DNA from: Limnoperna fortunei
Taxonomy: Eukaryota; Mollusca; Bivalvia; Mytilida; Modiolidae
DNA: 64,000 nucleotides
Assembly (NCBI GenBank): GCA_944474755.1
Contig: OX104120.1
Span: 38,048,067 to 38,112,066, forward strand
Direction: 5' to 3'
The translations under genes and the position numbers were made by a program. Numbering within the stretch: position 1 is the stretch's first letter; every line of letters begins with the position of its first letter. This document shows positions 24,644-34,869 of this stretch, one piece after another. A model generated the notes under the pieces. The model did no database searches and was not told the DNA's origin. It saw only the letters and a program-made list of their open reading frames with translations.

Positions 24644-24934
24644 GTAAGTATAACATCAACTACCACCAGGACATAAGATAGTAATGGTAAGCATAACAAC
24701 ATCTGCCTCCAAGACATACGATACCAGGAACTGTAAGTATGACATCATCTGCCACCAGGACATAAGATAGGAACGAAATGCATAATAACATCTCCTACCA
24801 GGACATTAGATACTAAGAACTGTAAGCATAATATCATCTGCCACCAGGACATGAGATAGGAACAGTAGGTATGATATCATCTGCCACCAGGACATAAGAT
24901 AGGAATGGTAAGCTTAACACCATATGCCACCAGA
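24621..24934 (+). repeat. Tandem array of the exon 9 / intron 9 boundary, 7 units plus a partial
   Basis: Units begin CACCAGGACATA or a variant at 24621, 24664, 24707, 24753, 24796, 24842, 24885 and 24928, giving spacings of 43, 43, 46, 43, 46, 43 and 43 bp. Unit 1 spans the true end of MARS1 exon 9 and its GTAAGT donor. Later units carry GTAAGC (units 2, 5, 7), GTAAGT (unit 3) or GTAGGT (unit 6) at the same place; unit 4 has lost it. The two 46-bp units share the insertion around AACTGTAAG, so units 2-3 and 4-5 form an 89-bp higher-order repeat. Confidence 0.92.
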
Positions 24935-25380
24935 TTTATTAGTTAACGCATGTCGCCCATGTTGTTGGTTTAATTATAAAAAAGTATTACCAAATTCGTA
25001 AATATTTGTCTAATTCAAACAGTTTAAATGGACCTTGTATAATGTCAGGTAAACACAAATGATAATAGACGATAAGTCAATTTTTTTTAATTTTAAGTCT
25101 TTGTCGTTTTCTTCATTTTATTTTTCGGCGAAGACAAGGAAACATAAATGTGAAATTCTGACAGAAGGGAATAGAGATTGGTTAGAAAATATCATATTTT
25201 GATCTCCTGTCAGAAAAATATTTTTTCTACATTACACTAAACAAGTTAAACTGTATGTACTTCAATTGCAAGTCATGATTGACTTACAATCCTTATATTT
25301 GTGTAGAAATTTAATTTTAATATTCTTTTCGCAAACCTTCCAAATTTTATCTGTTCATCAAAAAACTTCTTTTATTGCAG

Positions 25381-25482
25381 CCCAGTCCATTGTTCCAGAA
25401 GATAGATGAAGCTATGATCGCGGAGCTGAAGAAGAAGTTTGGTGGACAACCACCTGCCGAGAAGGTTTCTCCAAAACAGTAG
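25381..25482 (+). CDS. MARS1: MARS1 window exon 10: C-terminal end
   Basis: The acceptor TTTTATTGCAG ends at 25380. The exon is in phase 0 and ends at TAG (25480-25482). Translation PSPLFQKIDEAMIAELKKKF then GGQPPAEKVSPKQ. SPLFQK(I/L) is the conserved tail of the MetRS core. Vertebrate MARS1 continues after this point into a linker and a WHEP domain; here the frame stops. An AAG|GTTTCT at about 25466 could serve as a weak donor to a further exon, but no WHEP-like exon was seen downstream. Confidence 0.93.
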   Translation, partial: PSPLFQKIDEAMIAELKKKFGGQPPAEKVSPKQ

Positions 25483-26100
25483 AATATAGTTATTGTGCAT
25501 CTGAGACAAAGAAATCTCATTTTCAAACATTTCATATCTAACACAAATTGGACAAAAACCGATTTAATTAGTGCTAGATTGATTGTTCAAATGTTGTTAA
25601 ACTAAAATTCTAATTGATGTAACTTTATTGCTGCTTTACTTTAAGATCATTTATATATATACGTGTTCAGTACTTTAGGTACGATTTTAGATTGGGGGTA
25701 CACTACCTTATGGCCAGCGTTCTCGGAACTACTTAAGGTTACCAGATGGTCCTTCCTGATAAGGGGCAAAAGAAACTACATACCTTTCATATTTTACTGT
25801 ACTTATAACATTAAATAATAAAATCCTATCCATTTTTGGGGGGATGGGGTGGGCATATCAGGAGTGTGCACGTGCACCCATTGTACCTCCCTCTTCCGGC
25901 TATGACCTTGGTGTTTATAATCTTGTATATTATAGCACACTATAATAAATATAAGCAAAATGTTATTATTCATAGATTATTCGTTTAAAACATTTTGTAA
26001 CTTAAATATAAAATAAAACATTATAACAAATAATGGTTCACCAACTTCAGTGCAGTTACTGTAGGGTACAATACAGATAAACACAGTCCATTTCATCTAG
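25483..26100 (+). other. MARS1 3' untranslated region and flank
   Basis: AT-rich sequence after the stop. The first clear AATAAA polyadenylation signal is at 25817-25822. No other gene seen before the antisense LINE remnant. Confidence 0.5.
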
Positions 26101-27030
26101 TTTAGTTTAAACATATTTTATTTGCTCAAACATGCAAATTGGATAAGACACAAGTTAATCCAACTTATGAAGTCTTCTCCAGTATACAGTATGTTACAAA
26201 AATATATTGATAGAGCAGCGTACATTGTAATACAATACAAATTATATTATGTTTGTTGGAGACATAACAAAACTTTTGATGACACATATTAAAGGAAAAA
26301 TAGGGAAAAATTTAATAGAGAAAAATTGATGTGATTGATCAGATGGATGTGATTTTGGGTGTGATTTCAAATCTTGTGAGTAATGATTCAAACAATGGGG
26401 AACCTTTCTGACCCTTTGATATACTCAAATACATGCTTAAAGACTTGTTCATTCTGCTCATTAGACAATTGCGAATTACTAGATGTAAGGAGTTCTAGAT
26501 TTATTGGACAGTAGATTGGCAGCCACTGAAGGTTTCCAAATAATCTATTTCTAATATTAGCATATATCGAACATTCAAGGAAGTAATGATTTGAGTCTTC
26601 GAGGTCGGATCCACAGCGACAAGATGGATCAGATATAATATTTACCCTGTATAGGTCATAATTCAATATTGATGCTGAACATCTTAATTGGGTAAGGACA
26701 ATATTTGTTTTGATGACCATATTCATAATGCTTTGGAACTCTTCTATGTGGGTTCAAGTTCTTTAGTTCTGATTTAAACTTAAAAATAGAGTTAACATTA
26801 CGGATTGATAGATCTAAACGGTTCAACTGTCGTATAGTTGATGGCATGAAGGATTCTTCAGTCAGGGATAGTCTACAGAAGGGAGTCGTAATATTGTTAC
26901 CATTACGCAAGGGATAAACTGTCGTGCTTTGTATTGTAGGCGGAATTAAGTTACAGAGATATGCTGGTGCGGAGTCGTGGTGTATATTATAAAACATGTC
27001 ATCTAGTACACACTGTAACAAATCTTTAAA
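26101..27030 (-). pseudogene. 5'-truncated non-LTR retrotransposon, C-terminal part of ORF2
   Basis: Two overlapping minus-strand frames, 27021-26656 and 26726-26388, give the C-terminal region that follows the reverse transcriptase in LINE ORF2. Blocks seen are DDMFYNIHHDSAPAYLCNLI, then FMPSTIRQLNRL and FKSELKNLNP. The second frame has SDPSCRCGSDLEDSNHYFLE followed by CSIYANIR, a C-x-C...H...C zinc-binding motif typical of LINE C-termini. One frameshift near 26700 joins the two. No reverse transcriptase core is present, so this is a 5'-truncated, dead insertion. It lies tail to tail with MARS1, and 26101-26387 is probably its 3' untranslated region. Confidence 0.8.
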
Positions 27031-27700
27031 AATAATATTTATCCTTTATATCGTACAGAAGAAAAAATTAAAAACATAAAAACATATAAAGAGTATAGAA
27101 CAACCCATAAATCAGCTTTATAGGTTTCTGTGCAGTATAAAAAGGTATGTATTGACTAATATTTATGTGTCTTGTCAGTTAACGGTTATTATTACACGAC
27201 TTAAAGTTTACAGACAAAAAACATCAATATAGTTATTATTCTATGAATTAAACGTTCACTTTATACGATAGTAATTGGATTTTTTTTTATTTCATTTTGT
27301 TAGTGAAAAAACATACCTCTTTCGATTTATTATTCAGTCGAAAAGCATTTCTTAAGGTTGAATTGCGATTTGATGTTTATTTTTCACGATATGTTGGCTT
27401 AGAAACGGACTTGTACCTGTATAAAATTGTGGTACTAGCATATTCTGACACTGTTTTAATCCTCAGATATCTGCTTTTAATATATTTTGTATAAAACATG
27501 ATTTACATTGTAAACATTTAAGATTTTATTCAAAAGTGGCGAGAAAAAAATGGCAGAAGTGAACTTCATGATTTAAAATATTGCACCACAAATCACGACA
27601 ATGCGGAAGCACGCAGATATTGAAAAAAAATAAGGATAGATTAAAATATACTCTACATTTTTTACCCATTAGTTGTTTCTTAGCAGTTCTAATACGCAGT
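27031..27700. other. AT-rich spacer, nothing recognised
   Basis: No gene, RNA or repeat family recognised; the open frame at 27297-27494 has no recognisable features. Confidence 0.4.
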
Positions 27701-27711
27701 TGTGCGAGATT

Positions 27712-27903
27712 GTTCGGTGGCCGAGTGGTTATGGTAGTTTTCTATTGATCACATGGTATGTCAACACTGAGGTTGCGAGTCTTCATGCGGAAAGGGTGCG
27801 CTCGACGAAAATCTTACTTGATAATGATTGCCAGTTTTCCTACCCGAAGACGCCATGATACAGCTGACAAATTGTAAAACACCATTTAAACAAACAAACA
27901 AAC
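27712..27903 (+). mobile_element. tRNA-derived SINE family A, internally deleted copy
   Basis: The head GGTGGCCGAGTGGTTATGGT, then GTATGTCAACACTGAGGTTG, then GATTGCCAGTTTTCCTACC, then a direct jump to GACGCCATGATACAG and AAACACC plus (CAAA)n at 27888-27903. The middle of the body is missing. Confidence 0.8.
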
Positions 27904-27959
27904 AGATTATTCGTTCAAATGTTGACGTTTTTTAAAGAGAGACAATTCGGAACGACTTT

Positions 27960-28430
27960 TATAATTTTTATACGCCGTGGAAGAGGGTCGTATTATGGGA
28001 ACACCCATGGCGGGAGGCGTCCACATCGATGCCCGCTCTCTAACTCGAACAGTTGTTGTTCGATCTTCATGAAATTTGGGGAAAATGTTTATGGGCATAA
28101 TATCTCGGAGCATTTCGAAAACCAATCAAATTACTATATCCATTTCAGAGTTATGACCCTTGATTTATAAAAAAAATGGCAATTCGCCTTGTCCGCTGTC
28201 TAATTCAAACACTTGTTGTCCGATCTTTATGAAACTTGGGGACAAATCACTTATGGGCATAATGTCGCGACCAAGATTGATAACCAGCCGAATTGCTTCG
28301 GCCACTTCAGAGTTATGAGTTTCAGTCAATTCAGTGTTATGGTTCTTTATTTTTAAAAAATTGCAATTTTTTGACGGCGTATTTTGTAGCACTTTGGTAC
28401 TTGTTTCAAAGTGGAAATAAGTATTTTTCA
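27960..28430. repeat. Diverged duplicated repeat
   Basis: The word GTCCGATCTTTATGAAACTT at about 28218 repeats a diverged TTCGATCTTCATGAAATTTG at about 28059. Both are followed by GGG...TATGGGCATAAT, CAGAGTTATGA and a TTATTTTT-like block. This is a two-unit array of about 160 bp, non-coding. Confidence 0.55.
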
Positions 28431-28635
28431 CACCTTCATATCTGTTTTTAGTTTATTTACAATCATTTCAAACAAGTAATTTAAATTTGAGAGAAAAAAA
28501 TGAATAATACCTATTTTAAACACATACGAAATTGTTAAAATATCTGTGAAACTTCATATGTCATCCCGTCCGACCAAGGGCATTAAGTTGTCGGTGTATG
28601 ACGTAAAAAACTCCCCAAGCCAAGTCATACTATTT

Positions 28636-28785
28636 GGGGGGCCTCGGTGGCCGAGAGGTCAAGGTAGTTCGTGTACTATTGATCTCGTGGTCTGTCAACA
28701 CTGAGATTGTGGGTTCGATTCTCACTGCAGGTAGGGTGTACTCGACTCATTCTTAATTGACAAGGATCGCCAGTTTTCCTACCTA
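28636..28785 (+). mobile_element. tRNA-derived SINE family A, 3'-truncated copy
   Basis: The best tRNA-like head in the window: GCCTCGGTGGCCGAGAGGTC (A box region) and GTGGGTTCGATTCTCACTGC (B box). The body stops after CGCCAGTTTTCCTACC. Confidence 0.85.
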
Positions 28786-28799
28786 GCGCTTTCCGTACT

Positions 28800-29260
28800 T
28801 TTGTCAGCAATCCATATTGTAGAATTTTTTTTTCAACATCTCCGACTTCCTGTTTACAGTCAATTTTCAGGCTTCCACAACCATTTTTCACAGTAAAATG
28901 ATAAATGATACAATATTGAACTTTTTTCAGTAATTTTGTATGATCATGGCATATCGTGGGATTAATTTTCCAACTCTTTCTTCCTGTTTACCAACAGTCA
29001 ATTTTCCTCGGCATGATAAATGATACAATACTAAACTTTTGTCAGTAGCTATGTGTGATCAAGAAATATTTTTGATTTTTTTTTAAATACCTCTCCGACT
29101 CCTACTTAGTCACTTGTTTACCTTTTAAAGATGGTATTTTAAATTTCAGTCACATTTTTCTCGGCAATAATAAATGATACAATATTGAAATTCTGTCAGT
29201 AGCTTTGTAGGATCATGACAATTGTAGGGTTTATTATACCCCCGCTCCTCGTTGGGATAG
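28800..29260. repeat. Diverged tandem repeat, about three units
   Basis: A block of the form CTCCGACTTCCTGTTTAC ... CAGTCAATTTTC ... GATAAATGATACAATA ... TTGTCAGTA ... TTTTTCAG recurs near 28840, 28980 and 29095-29200, with units of about 110-140 bp. Confidence 0.6.
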
Positions 29261-29370
29261 GAGGTATAATGTGTGTATATAAAGTTATAGAGAGGGGTAT
29301 CATCAAGGAGTATAAGCTCACAAAATACGTATTAACTGTTTTGATAACTGATGCAGCCTGAAAACTAGTC

Positions 29371-30110
29371 TACGGAAGTGTATATTGGTCGCCTCTTAGT
29401 TGCTTATTAACTATTATTGTAATTAAAATAAGACACATTGTTGTCTTACACCGCAACATCGTTTTTTATTAAGGACATAGTGTCGTTTTTTGTCAAATTA
29501 AAATTTGCTAATTAACAGTTTTTAATGTTTACTAAAAATAAGATCTTTTGTTTTTAACACTTTAATTTTATATAATTTTTAAGAAATGATAATTAAGACG
29601 CTCATATCTCATTTTTAATAACAAAACAAGTTAATTATGACAAATTACTTCCATAATATGGCATCGTTGAGTTGTATTTAAGACAAATTACAGTTTTTTA
29701 TCAGTTAAACTTAAATTGTTTAAAATAAGATATCTACTTTGTAGTAAAGCTTAAACACCGTTAATTAGCACATTTTAATGTTACAAAAATGATGATATGT
29801 CTTAAATAAGACGCGATGTTGCCATGATATGGAAGTTATTTGTCATAATTAACTTGTTTTGTTGCTAAAAAGAGATATGAGCATTTTAATTAGCATTTCC
29901 TAAAAATTATTTAAATTAAAGTAATTTAACTGAGAGATCTTATTTTTAGTAAACATTGAACACCTTTAATTAGCACATTTTAATGTGAGAAAAAACGATA
30001 ATATGTCTTTAATAAGACACGATGTTGCCGTAAAAGACAACAATTTAGCTTATTTTAATTACAATAGTAGTTAATAAGCAACTAAGAGGAGACCAATATA
30101 CACTTCCGTA
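29371..30110. mobile_element. 740-bp fold-back element with an exact 6-bp target duplication
   Basis: The ends are TACGGAAGTGTATATTGGTC at 29371 and its reverse complement, with one change, ending at 30110. Long arms of about 300 bp or more pair across the centre (for example AGTTGCTTATTAACTA on the left and TAGTTAATAAGCAACT on the right). CTAGTC directly flanks both ends (29365-29370 and 30111-30116). No coding capacity. Within the right half the block ATTAGCACATTTTAATGT recurs at about 29764 and 29957. Confidence 0.92.
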
Positions 30111-30191
30111 CTAGTCCGTTGTGCTTAAGCTTATAACAATTTAAATACGAATAGTTTAAATTTGTTTAAATATTTTACACCCCTTATACCT

Positions 30192-30406
30192 GTAGTGTTT
30201 ACTGATAACGGTTAAAAGGTTAAAGTTCATAGTTTATTACTTCTGTCTAGAAGATATATTGTTCTTTATATAAAGGTCGTTATCTGCTTCCTTACAAAAT
30301 TTAAAGACTCTAACAGACGCTGATGAATTTGTAACTCTGTAATTTGGTCAGTTATTTGTTCAAGATAGTCGTTTTTCTTAAAGGTGCCTTTAGCGCGATG
30401 TTAATT
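30192..30406 (+). mobile_element. Probable 5' LTR (or its 3' part) of a Ty3/gypsy-type element
   Basis: Lies directly before a tRNA primer-binding site. It starts TGTAGTGTTTACTG and holds a TATATAAAG box at about 30267. The exact start is uncertain and no second LTR was found in the window, so the element is truncated. Confidence 0.5.
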
Positions 30407-30420
30407 TGGCGACGAGGATG
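30407..30420 (+). promoter_or_regulatory. Primer-binding site complementary to the 3' end of tRNA-Ser
   Basis: TGGCGACGAGGATG begins with TGG, the complement of CCA, and continues as the complement of the acceptor and T-arm side of an animal tRNA-Ser(GCT) as I recall it. This is where minus-strand cDNA synthesis would begin in a Ty3/gypsy element. Confidence 0.7.
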
Positions 30421-30488
30421 TCACGTTTGTTTGAAATGATTTAGAATCCGATGACTTTTGTTTAGAAATCTTGTTAAATACCGTGAAA

Positions 30489-30743
30489 ATGGCTAAATTG
30501 CTGGATTTACCAGTGGTACAACCATTTAATTGTAATGGGGAACAGTCATAATCTCTTTCTAAAAGATGGACGAAATTGAAGAACATGTTTGCAAACTACA
30601 CGAATGCAACTGAACTTTCAAAATTTAACCCACATCTAGATGGTGATACCCTTTTTGGGAACAATTCCAATCCTCCAGATGACAACATAGAAATTGCACA
30701 AGCAGAGCTTGAATTTATCGCAGATACAAAAAGATTTCACTAG
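30489..30743 (+). pseudogene. Start of a gag-like frame of a Ty3/gypsy element, broken
   Basis: An ATG lies 69 bases after the primer-binding site. The frame begins MAKLLDLPVVQPFNC, meets TAA at 30549-30551, and then reads on in the same frame (SLSKRWTKLKNMFANYTNA) to TAG at 30741. The F...G....L..RW.K....F..Y pattern is the usual N-terminus of gag in marine Ty3/gypsy elements. Only the first 85 codons are recognisable and no nucleocapsid, protease or polymerase follows. A dead fragment; assignment from pattern and context with the primer-binding site. Confidence 0.6.
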
Positions 30744-31124
30744 CTTTCAAATTTCAAATCTCATCTCCACAATTTCTAAAGCTCCATTCCTGGTTTATAA
30801 CCATTGTCCATATTTGTAATATTTTCATTTCTTTTTGTTTCCCTTATTATACCAATACTGTTCCAACTCATATTATTTCATTATTTCATTCATCAAATTA
30901 CAAGCTATTTAGGTACTGATATTAATAAAAAATACTACCTTTAATCAATCTCCATAATTGTATTAATATGCTAAATTTTCATATATTATAACAATAATCG
31001 GCCATACAATTTATTCTCGCAAGTATTTATGAGCCAAACCTCTTATGTTTATATTATAGTGTTTTTGATGATTAATTATAAGTGTATGTATGTTATTTTG
31101 AATGCCTTGTTATCACAGTCAGTT

Positions 31125-31195
31125 TATAGGAGAGGATCCTTATAGTCTTAAAAATAGCTGAAAGTGTCGTTAAACAACATTCAGACACAAATACA
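31125..31195 (+). mobile_element. SINE family A tail fragment
   Basis: AATAGCTGAAAGTGTCGTTA followed by AACA, then an A/C-rich end. Only the last part of the SINE. Confidence 0.6.
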
Positions 31196-31669
31196 TTTAA
31201 AGCCAGGCAATGGTATATTGCTGTTCTTGAACTGTCAAAAATTCATTTGTCAGTCGACTATTTGATAAACATGTACATATTTATTGACTAATGAACAATG
31301 CTCAAGTTCATCTAATGTTAAAATAAAAATAAAAATCAGCGGTTTAGGTATGAACACATTTAAAGATGTGTTGAATAATTTCTTAACGTACATATCATCG
31401 GTCTTGAAAGAATCAATCTCTTAGTTTAAGTTAAAACAATTATAACAATTATATTTCAACAGAACATCCCGTCTAACGTTATAAATCTAATATCGAGCGT
31501 TCCAGTTGAAAAAGAATATTGAGTGATGTTGGGTACGGCGAATACACCTTCAACATTTTTTACAGATGCATGTATCCATCAAAGTTTCCCTAAAAGTTGT
31601 GACAATCCGAAATACATTTTTCATTCATAAATATTGCACTAAAGACCTGAATGACATGTTTACAAGTTT

Positions 31670-32500
31670 ACGGGTATACTGGTTTAAAGGTCTACATGTC
31701 TACGGATCGACACACATACCTGCATAGACTGGACTGACTTATCTACAGGTCTTCACGTCTATATGGAGACAAGGGCATATGTCTGACATTCCTACAGGTC
31801 GAAATAGGCAGATATGTCCACATGGGAACTAGAATACAGGTGGACACATATTTGAACCAAAAACAAATTTAAACTGGTCATAAAGTTACATTTTCTTTTG
31901 ATAATTTTAATTCATTTTAAAGTTGAATCAGCCATAACGTCATCGATACCAGCCTTTCGTCTTTGGTAACGTTATCAGGGCTGATATCTCATTACAACAT
32001 CCGGCAAAAACGTCTATATCACTGCTAAATATGAGTTGAATATGTCTATATGCTGACATCTCTACAGATCTACTAGTCTTTACAGTTAACATTAAAGCAC
32101 AGCCTATTTACCAAAATGGAAATATTAAGCAAGAAAATTGTGTTATATACGTGTGAAGTCCTATATAAAGTAAAGGTCTTCGCTGAAAATGTATGATAAA
32201 AGACATTACTTCACGATGTATGTCTCTTTAGGCTGATATGTCTAATGGTCGAAAGGTATAAATGTCTATTGGCTGACATGTCAACAGGTCTACTTGTCTA
32301 CAGGTCGACATGTATATATGTCTATAGGCTGACATTTCTACAGACCTACGAGTCTACAGGTCAACGGAAATATATGTCTGTAGGTTTCGCTGAAATGTCT
32401 ATATGTCTAGGAGTCTAAATCGACGGTTATATATTTCTATAGGCAGGCTAATGTATTTACTGGTCTACTACTAACAAGTTTACAGGTATTCTAGTCTAAT
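31670..32500 (+). repeat. Degenerate interspersed tandem array built on TCTACAGGTC and ATGTCTATAGGCTGACAT
   Basis: TCTACAGGTC and close variants (TCTACATGTC, TCTACGGATC, TTACAGGTAT) recur many times with variable spacing at 31670-31850 and again at 32040-32480. They are mixed with ATATGTCTATAGGCTGACAT-type words. 31860-32030 interrupts the array with unrelated sequence. Confidence 0.7.
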
Positions 32501-32660
32501 TGAGGTCACGGTCAGGTGACACCTACAAGACAGTCATGTACTTTTCATAAGCAACCTATATACCCAATTGTGTCATTCCACTATGCGTGGTTTCAGAGGA
32601 ACTGTCCTAATCCTTTAACGTATCGCTGGACTGTTAAATTGAGGTCATGGTCAGGTGACA
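32497..32660 (+). repeat. Direct repeat pair
   Basis: AATTGAGGTCACGGTCAGGT at about 32500 recurs as AATTGAGGTCATGGTCAGGT at about 32639, with GACA after each. The 139-bp spacing suggests a two-unit remnant. Confidence 0.75.
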
Positions 32661-33883
32661 GACTGGCGAGTACTCATCATAAGCTATCACTTGATGGACC
32701 TAGGACAATCGTCGCAGGCGAGACAAAAAAAACCTTCTGGCTTCTACAAAATACTTTCTTTATAAAAATTCAATACTGACATGCACTGAAACAAAATCGT
32801 AGTATGAAGTGACGACTGATAAGGTTCATGTAAAAAGAGAGACAACTCAAATACTTTTTGGTATGATTTTTTTTACCTCAAAGGTGTATATTGTTTCAAG
32901 CGTATGATTTGTATTATTTCTTTTAATAACTACATGTATATTGTAAAAATAACAATACTACTATATATATTTTAGTGACCATAGTTCAAATAATGTCCAC
33001 TTTTAATGTCAAAATTAATATTATGAAATATGTCATCAAATGAAAAACAAACTAGACTCGCAAACTATGGGTCGTGAGTTCGACTGTAACTTGTGCAAGT
33101 GTAGTATTTTTACACTTAATTTGTATACTGGAACATGTCACGAATATAAAATAATAATTAAATTACCAGATGTTTTAAATTAAATAGAAAATCAAGTCTT
33201 CTTGCTCCTGATGGATCAGAGGCATATTTCAACATGATACTTTGATAGCCCATTCTGAATTGTAAACTTGCTAAGTTAGATAAAGTTATATCTAATATTC
33301 AGTAGTTAATATCGATTTTAGCTATTGAAATCGTACACAAATCTGATGACAATTTCTGCAAAGTTAGGGCAAAAGAGGTTAATAAATGTTTTAGACTTTT
33401 GTTTGAGATTTGTCTGTAAAGCAACACTATGAAAGTGAAAAATGGACCATGAAGAATAAAAATGAATAAATACGAATAACAATGAGAGGAACTATGATAA
33501 CAGAAAATGTAAAGAACGTTGATAGCGAGCACAGCTCTCAGCGGGCAGCGAAGCTGTCCGCGAAGAGCGGTGAGCTCTACGGTAATTACGTGTCACGTGG
33601 TCAAAATGAAAACACGTGTTCAAAATCTGCTTAATGCTGATATTGATTTTTTTCGTCCGGAAGTTGATACCGTCAAAAAACTGTAACAAAGTGAATGAAG
33701 AAGGGCTAAAATTAATTTCAAAGAATGACTTAAAAATAAAGTTGACATCGATAAAAGCTATATGTTATATTTAAAAATAACAACAAAAATTTCATACTAT
33801 TTTTTTGCATTCTCTAAATCGATCTTTAAAACTGACAATCATAAGACATTTCATGTGACGTCACCATTACAAAGAAAGACGTC
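32661..33883. other. AT-rich spacer, no gene recognised
   Basis: Nothing assignable apart from a GC-richer patch at 33520-33600 (CGAGCACAGCTCTCAGCGGG), which can form short hairpins. Confidence 0.4.
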
Positions 33884-33963
33884 ACGTTTCGGCCTCACGG
33901 CCTTCCTCAGCGGAATTTTATTGCAATAAAATTCCGCTGAGGAAGGCCGTGAGGCCGAAACGT
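33884..33963. repeat. 80-bp perfect palindrome with hammerhead-like cores on both strands
   Basis: The sequence 33884-33963 equals its own reverse complement, centred between 33923 and 33924. Each arm carries CTGAGGA, a GGCC-GTGA-GGCC stem-loop, then GAAACG, the order of the hammerhead ribozyme core (CUGANGA, stem II, GAAA). There is one extra A before stem II. See findings for each strand's flanks. Confidence 0.95.
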
Positions 33964-33979
33964 TCGGAAAATTTAACAG

Positions 33980-33983
<4 letters not shown>

Positions 33984-34062
<79 letters not shown>
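33984..34062. repeat. (TA)n microsatellite, about 39 units
   Basis: An uninterrupted TA run begins 20 bases after the palindrome. Confidence 0.97.
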
Positions 34063-34063
<1 letters not shown>

Positions 34064-34869
34064 TTATTTTTGCCAGAGACATGTAATTATATGCCTCTGT
34101 TTTTGCAAAACAATTTATGAGATTATTAACTTCTAGAATTATTTTCAACTGTTGATGACCTTTATTGGAATGTAACTGAATTGTTTTTCTATTGTATTTT
34201 ATATACATTTTTTTCAAAATTTCATTTAGCTTTTAGTTTTTCTATTGTATTAATATTTTTCAAAATTTCATATAGCTTTTTGTTATTTCTGTTTGTTTAA
34301 AGGACTTCATATATGATGTTAGATGTAGGTTTAATATAATTCTATAAGTATCTAAATATAACTGCTTCTTTAAAATAGTTCTACATAAAAAATTTAAATC
34401 TTGAATTAAATAAAAATGCAAACCTTTTGTGTTTTTCTTATTATAAAGAAATTTATTTTCCCTACCAATGTCTATGACATTTTTCACTCATTCAGAAAAT
34501 CAAATTTCTTTAAATAACATGCCTGTTTTAAAATCTTATTTTCGTATAAAAATCATAATCTAAATTAGAATTTTCGTGGCTAATTATGTGAGTCTAAATG
34601 GTCTTCCATTTATAACTTTCATTAAAGATAAGTGTCATAAATAAGCAATCAGCAAATAAACAAGGCACATCAAATTTACAATTTACAATTACATCACAGA
34701 AATATCTCTTACCCCTCACCCCCCACCATGCACACACACACACACGCCTCGTTCTCGGCCAATCTCGTGCGAGAGAGTTTCGGATTTCGAAATCGTAAAT
34801 AATCAAAACCCAGGGAAATTAAATTTAATGTTCAAGATTGATGAAGTTCTACATAAAGGTTTCATTTTT
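34063..34869. other. AT-rich spacer with a short local duplication
   Basis: TTTTTCAAAATTTCATTTAG at about 34207 recurs as TTTTTCAAAATTTCATATAG at about 34256. There is a (CA)n of about 8 units at 34731-34745. No gene recognised. Confidence 0.5.

Larger units (their letters stand above)
4116..25482 (+). other. MARS1: MARS1 gene span, 3' ten coding exons (partial gene)
   Basis: The ten exons are 4116-4302, 5242-5412, 9154-9249, 10951-11068, 11809-11942, 15693-15772, 16898-17029, 18061-18165, 24460-24643 and 25381-25482. Together they give 1309 nt, meaning one carried-in base plus 436 codons including the stop. Every junction is GT-AG and every phase joins. The joined protein follows cytosolic (eukaryotic) methionyl-tRNA synthetase without gaps from the zinc-binding insert to the anticodon-binding domain. 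The enzyme charges tRNA-Met with methionine, using ATP, in the cytosol. The N-terminal half is outside the window. The C-terminal WHEP domain found in vertebrate MARS1 is not present in this model. Exon numbers below count only exons inside the window. Confidence 0.95.

Noticed and set aside
33060..33120. GTCGTGAGTTCGACTG resembling a tRNA B box
   Set aside because: No matching A box, acceptor or anticodon arm at the right distance.
33918..34217. Open frame containing a long IYIY run
   Set aside because: Translation of the (TA)n microsatellite and half of the palindrome.
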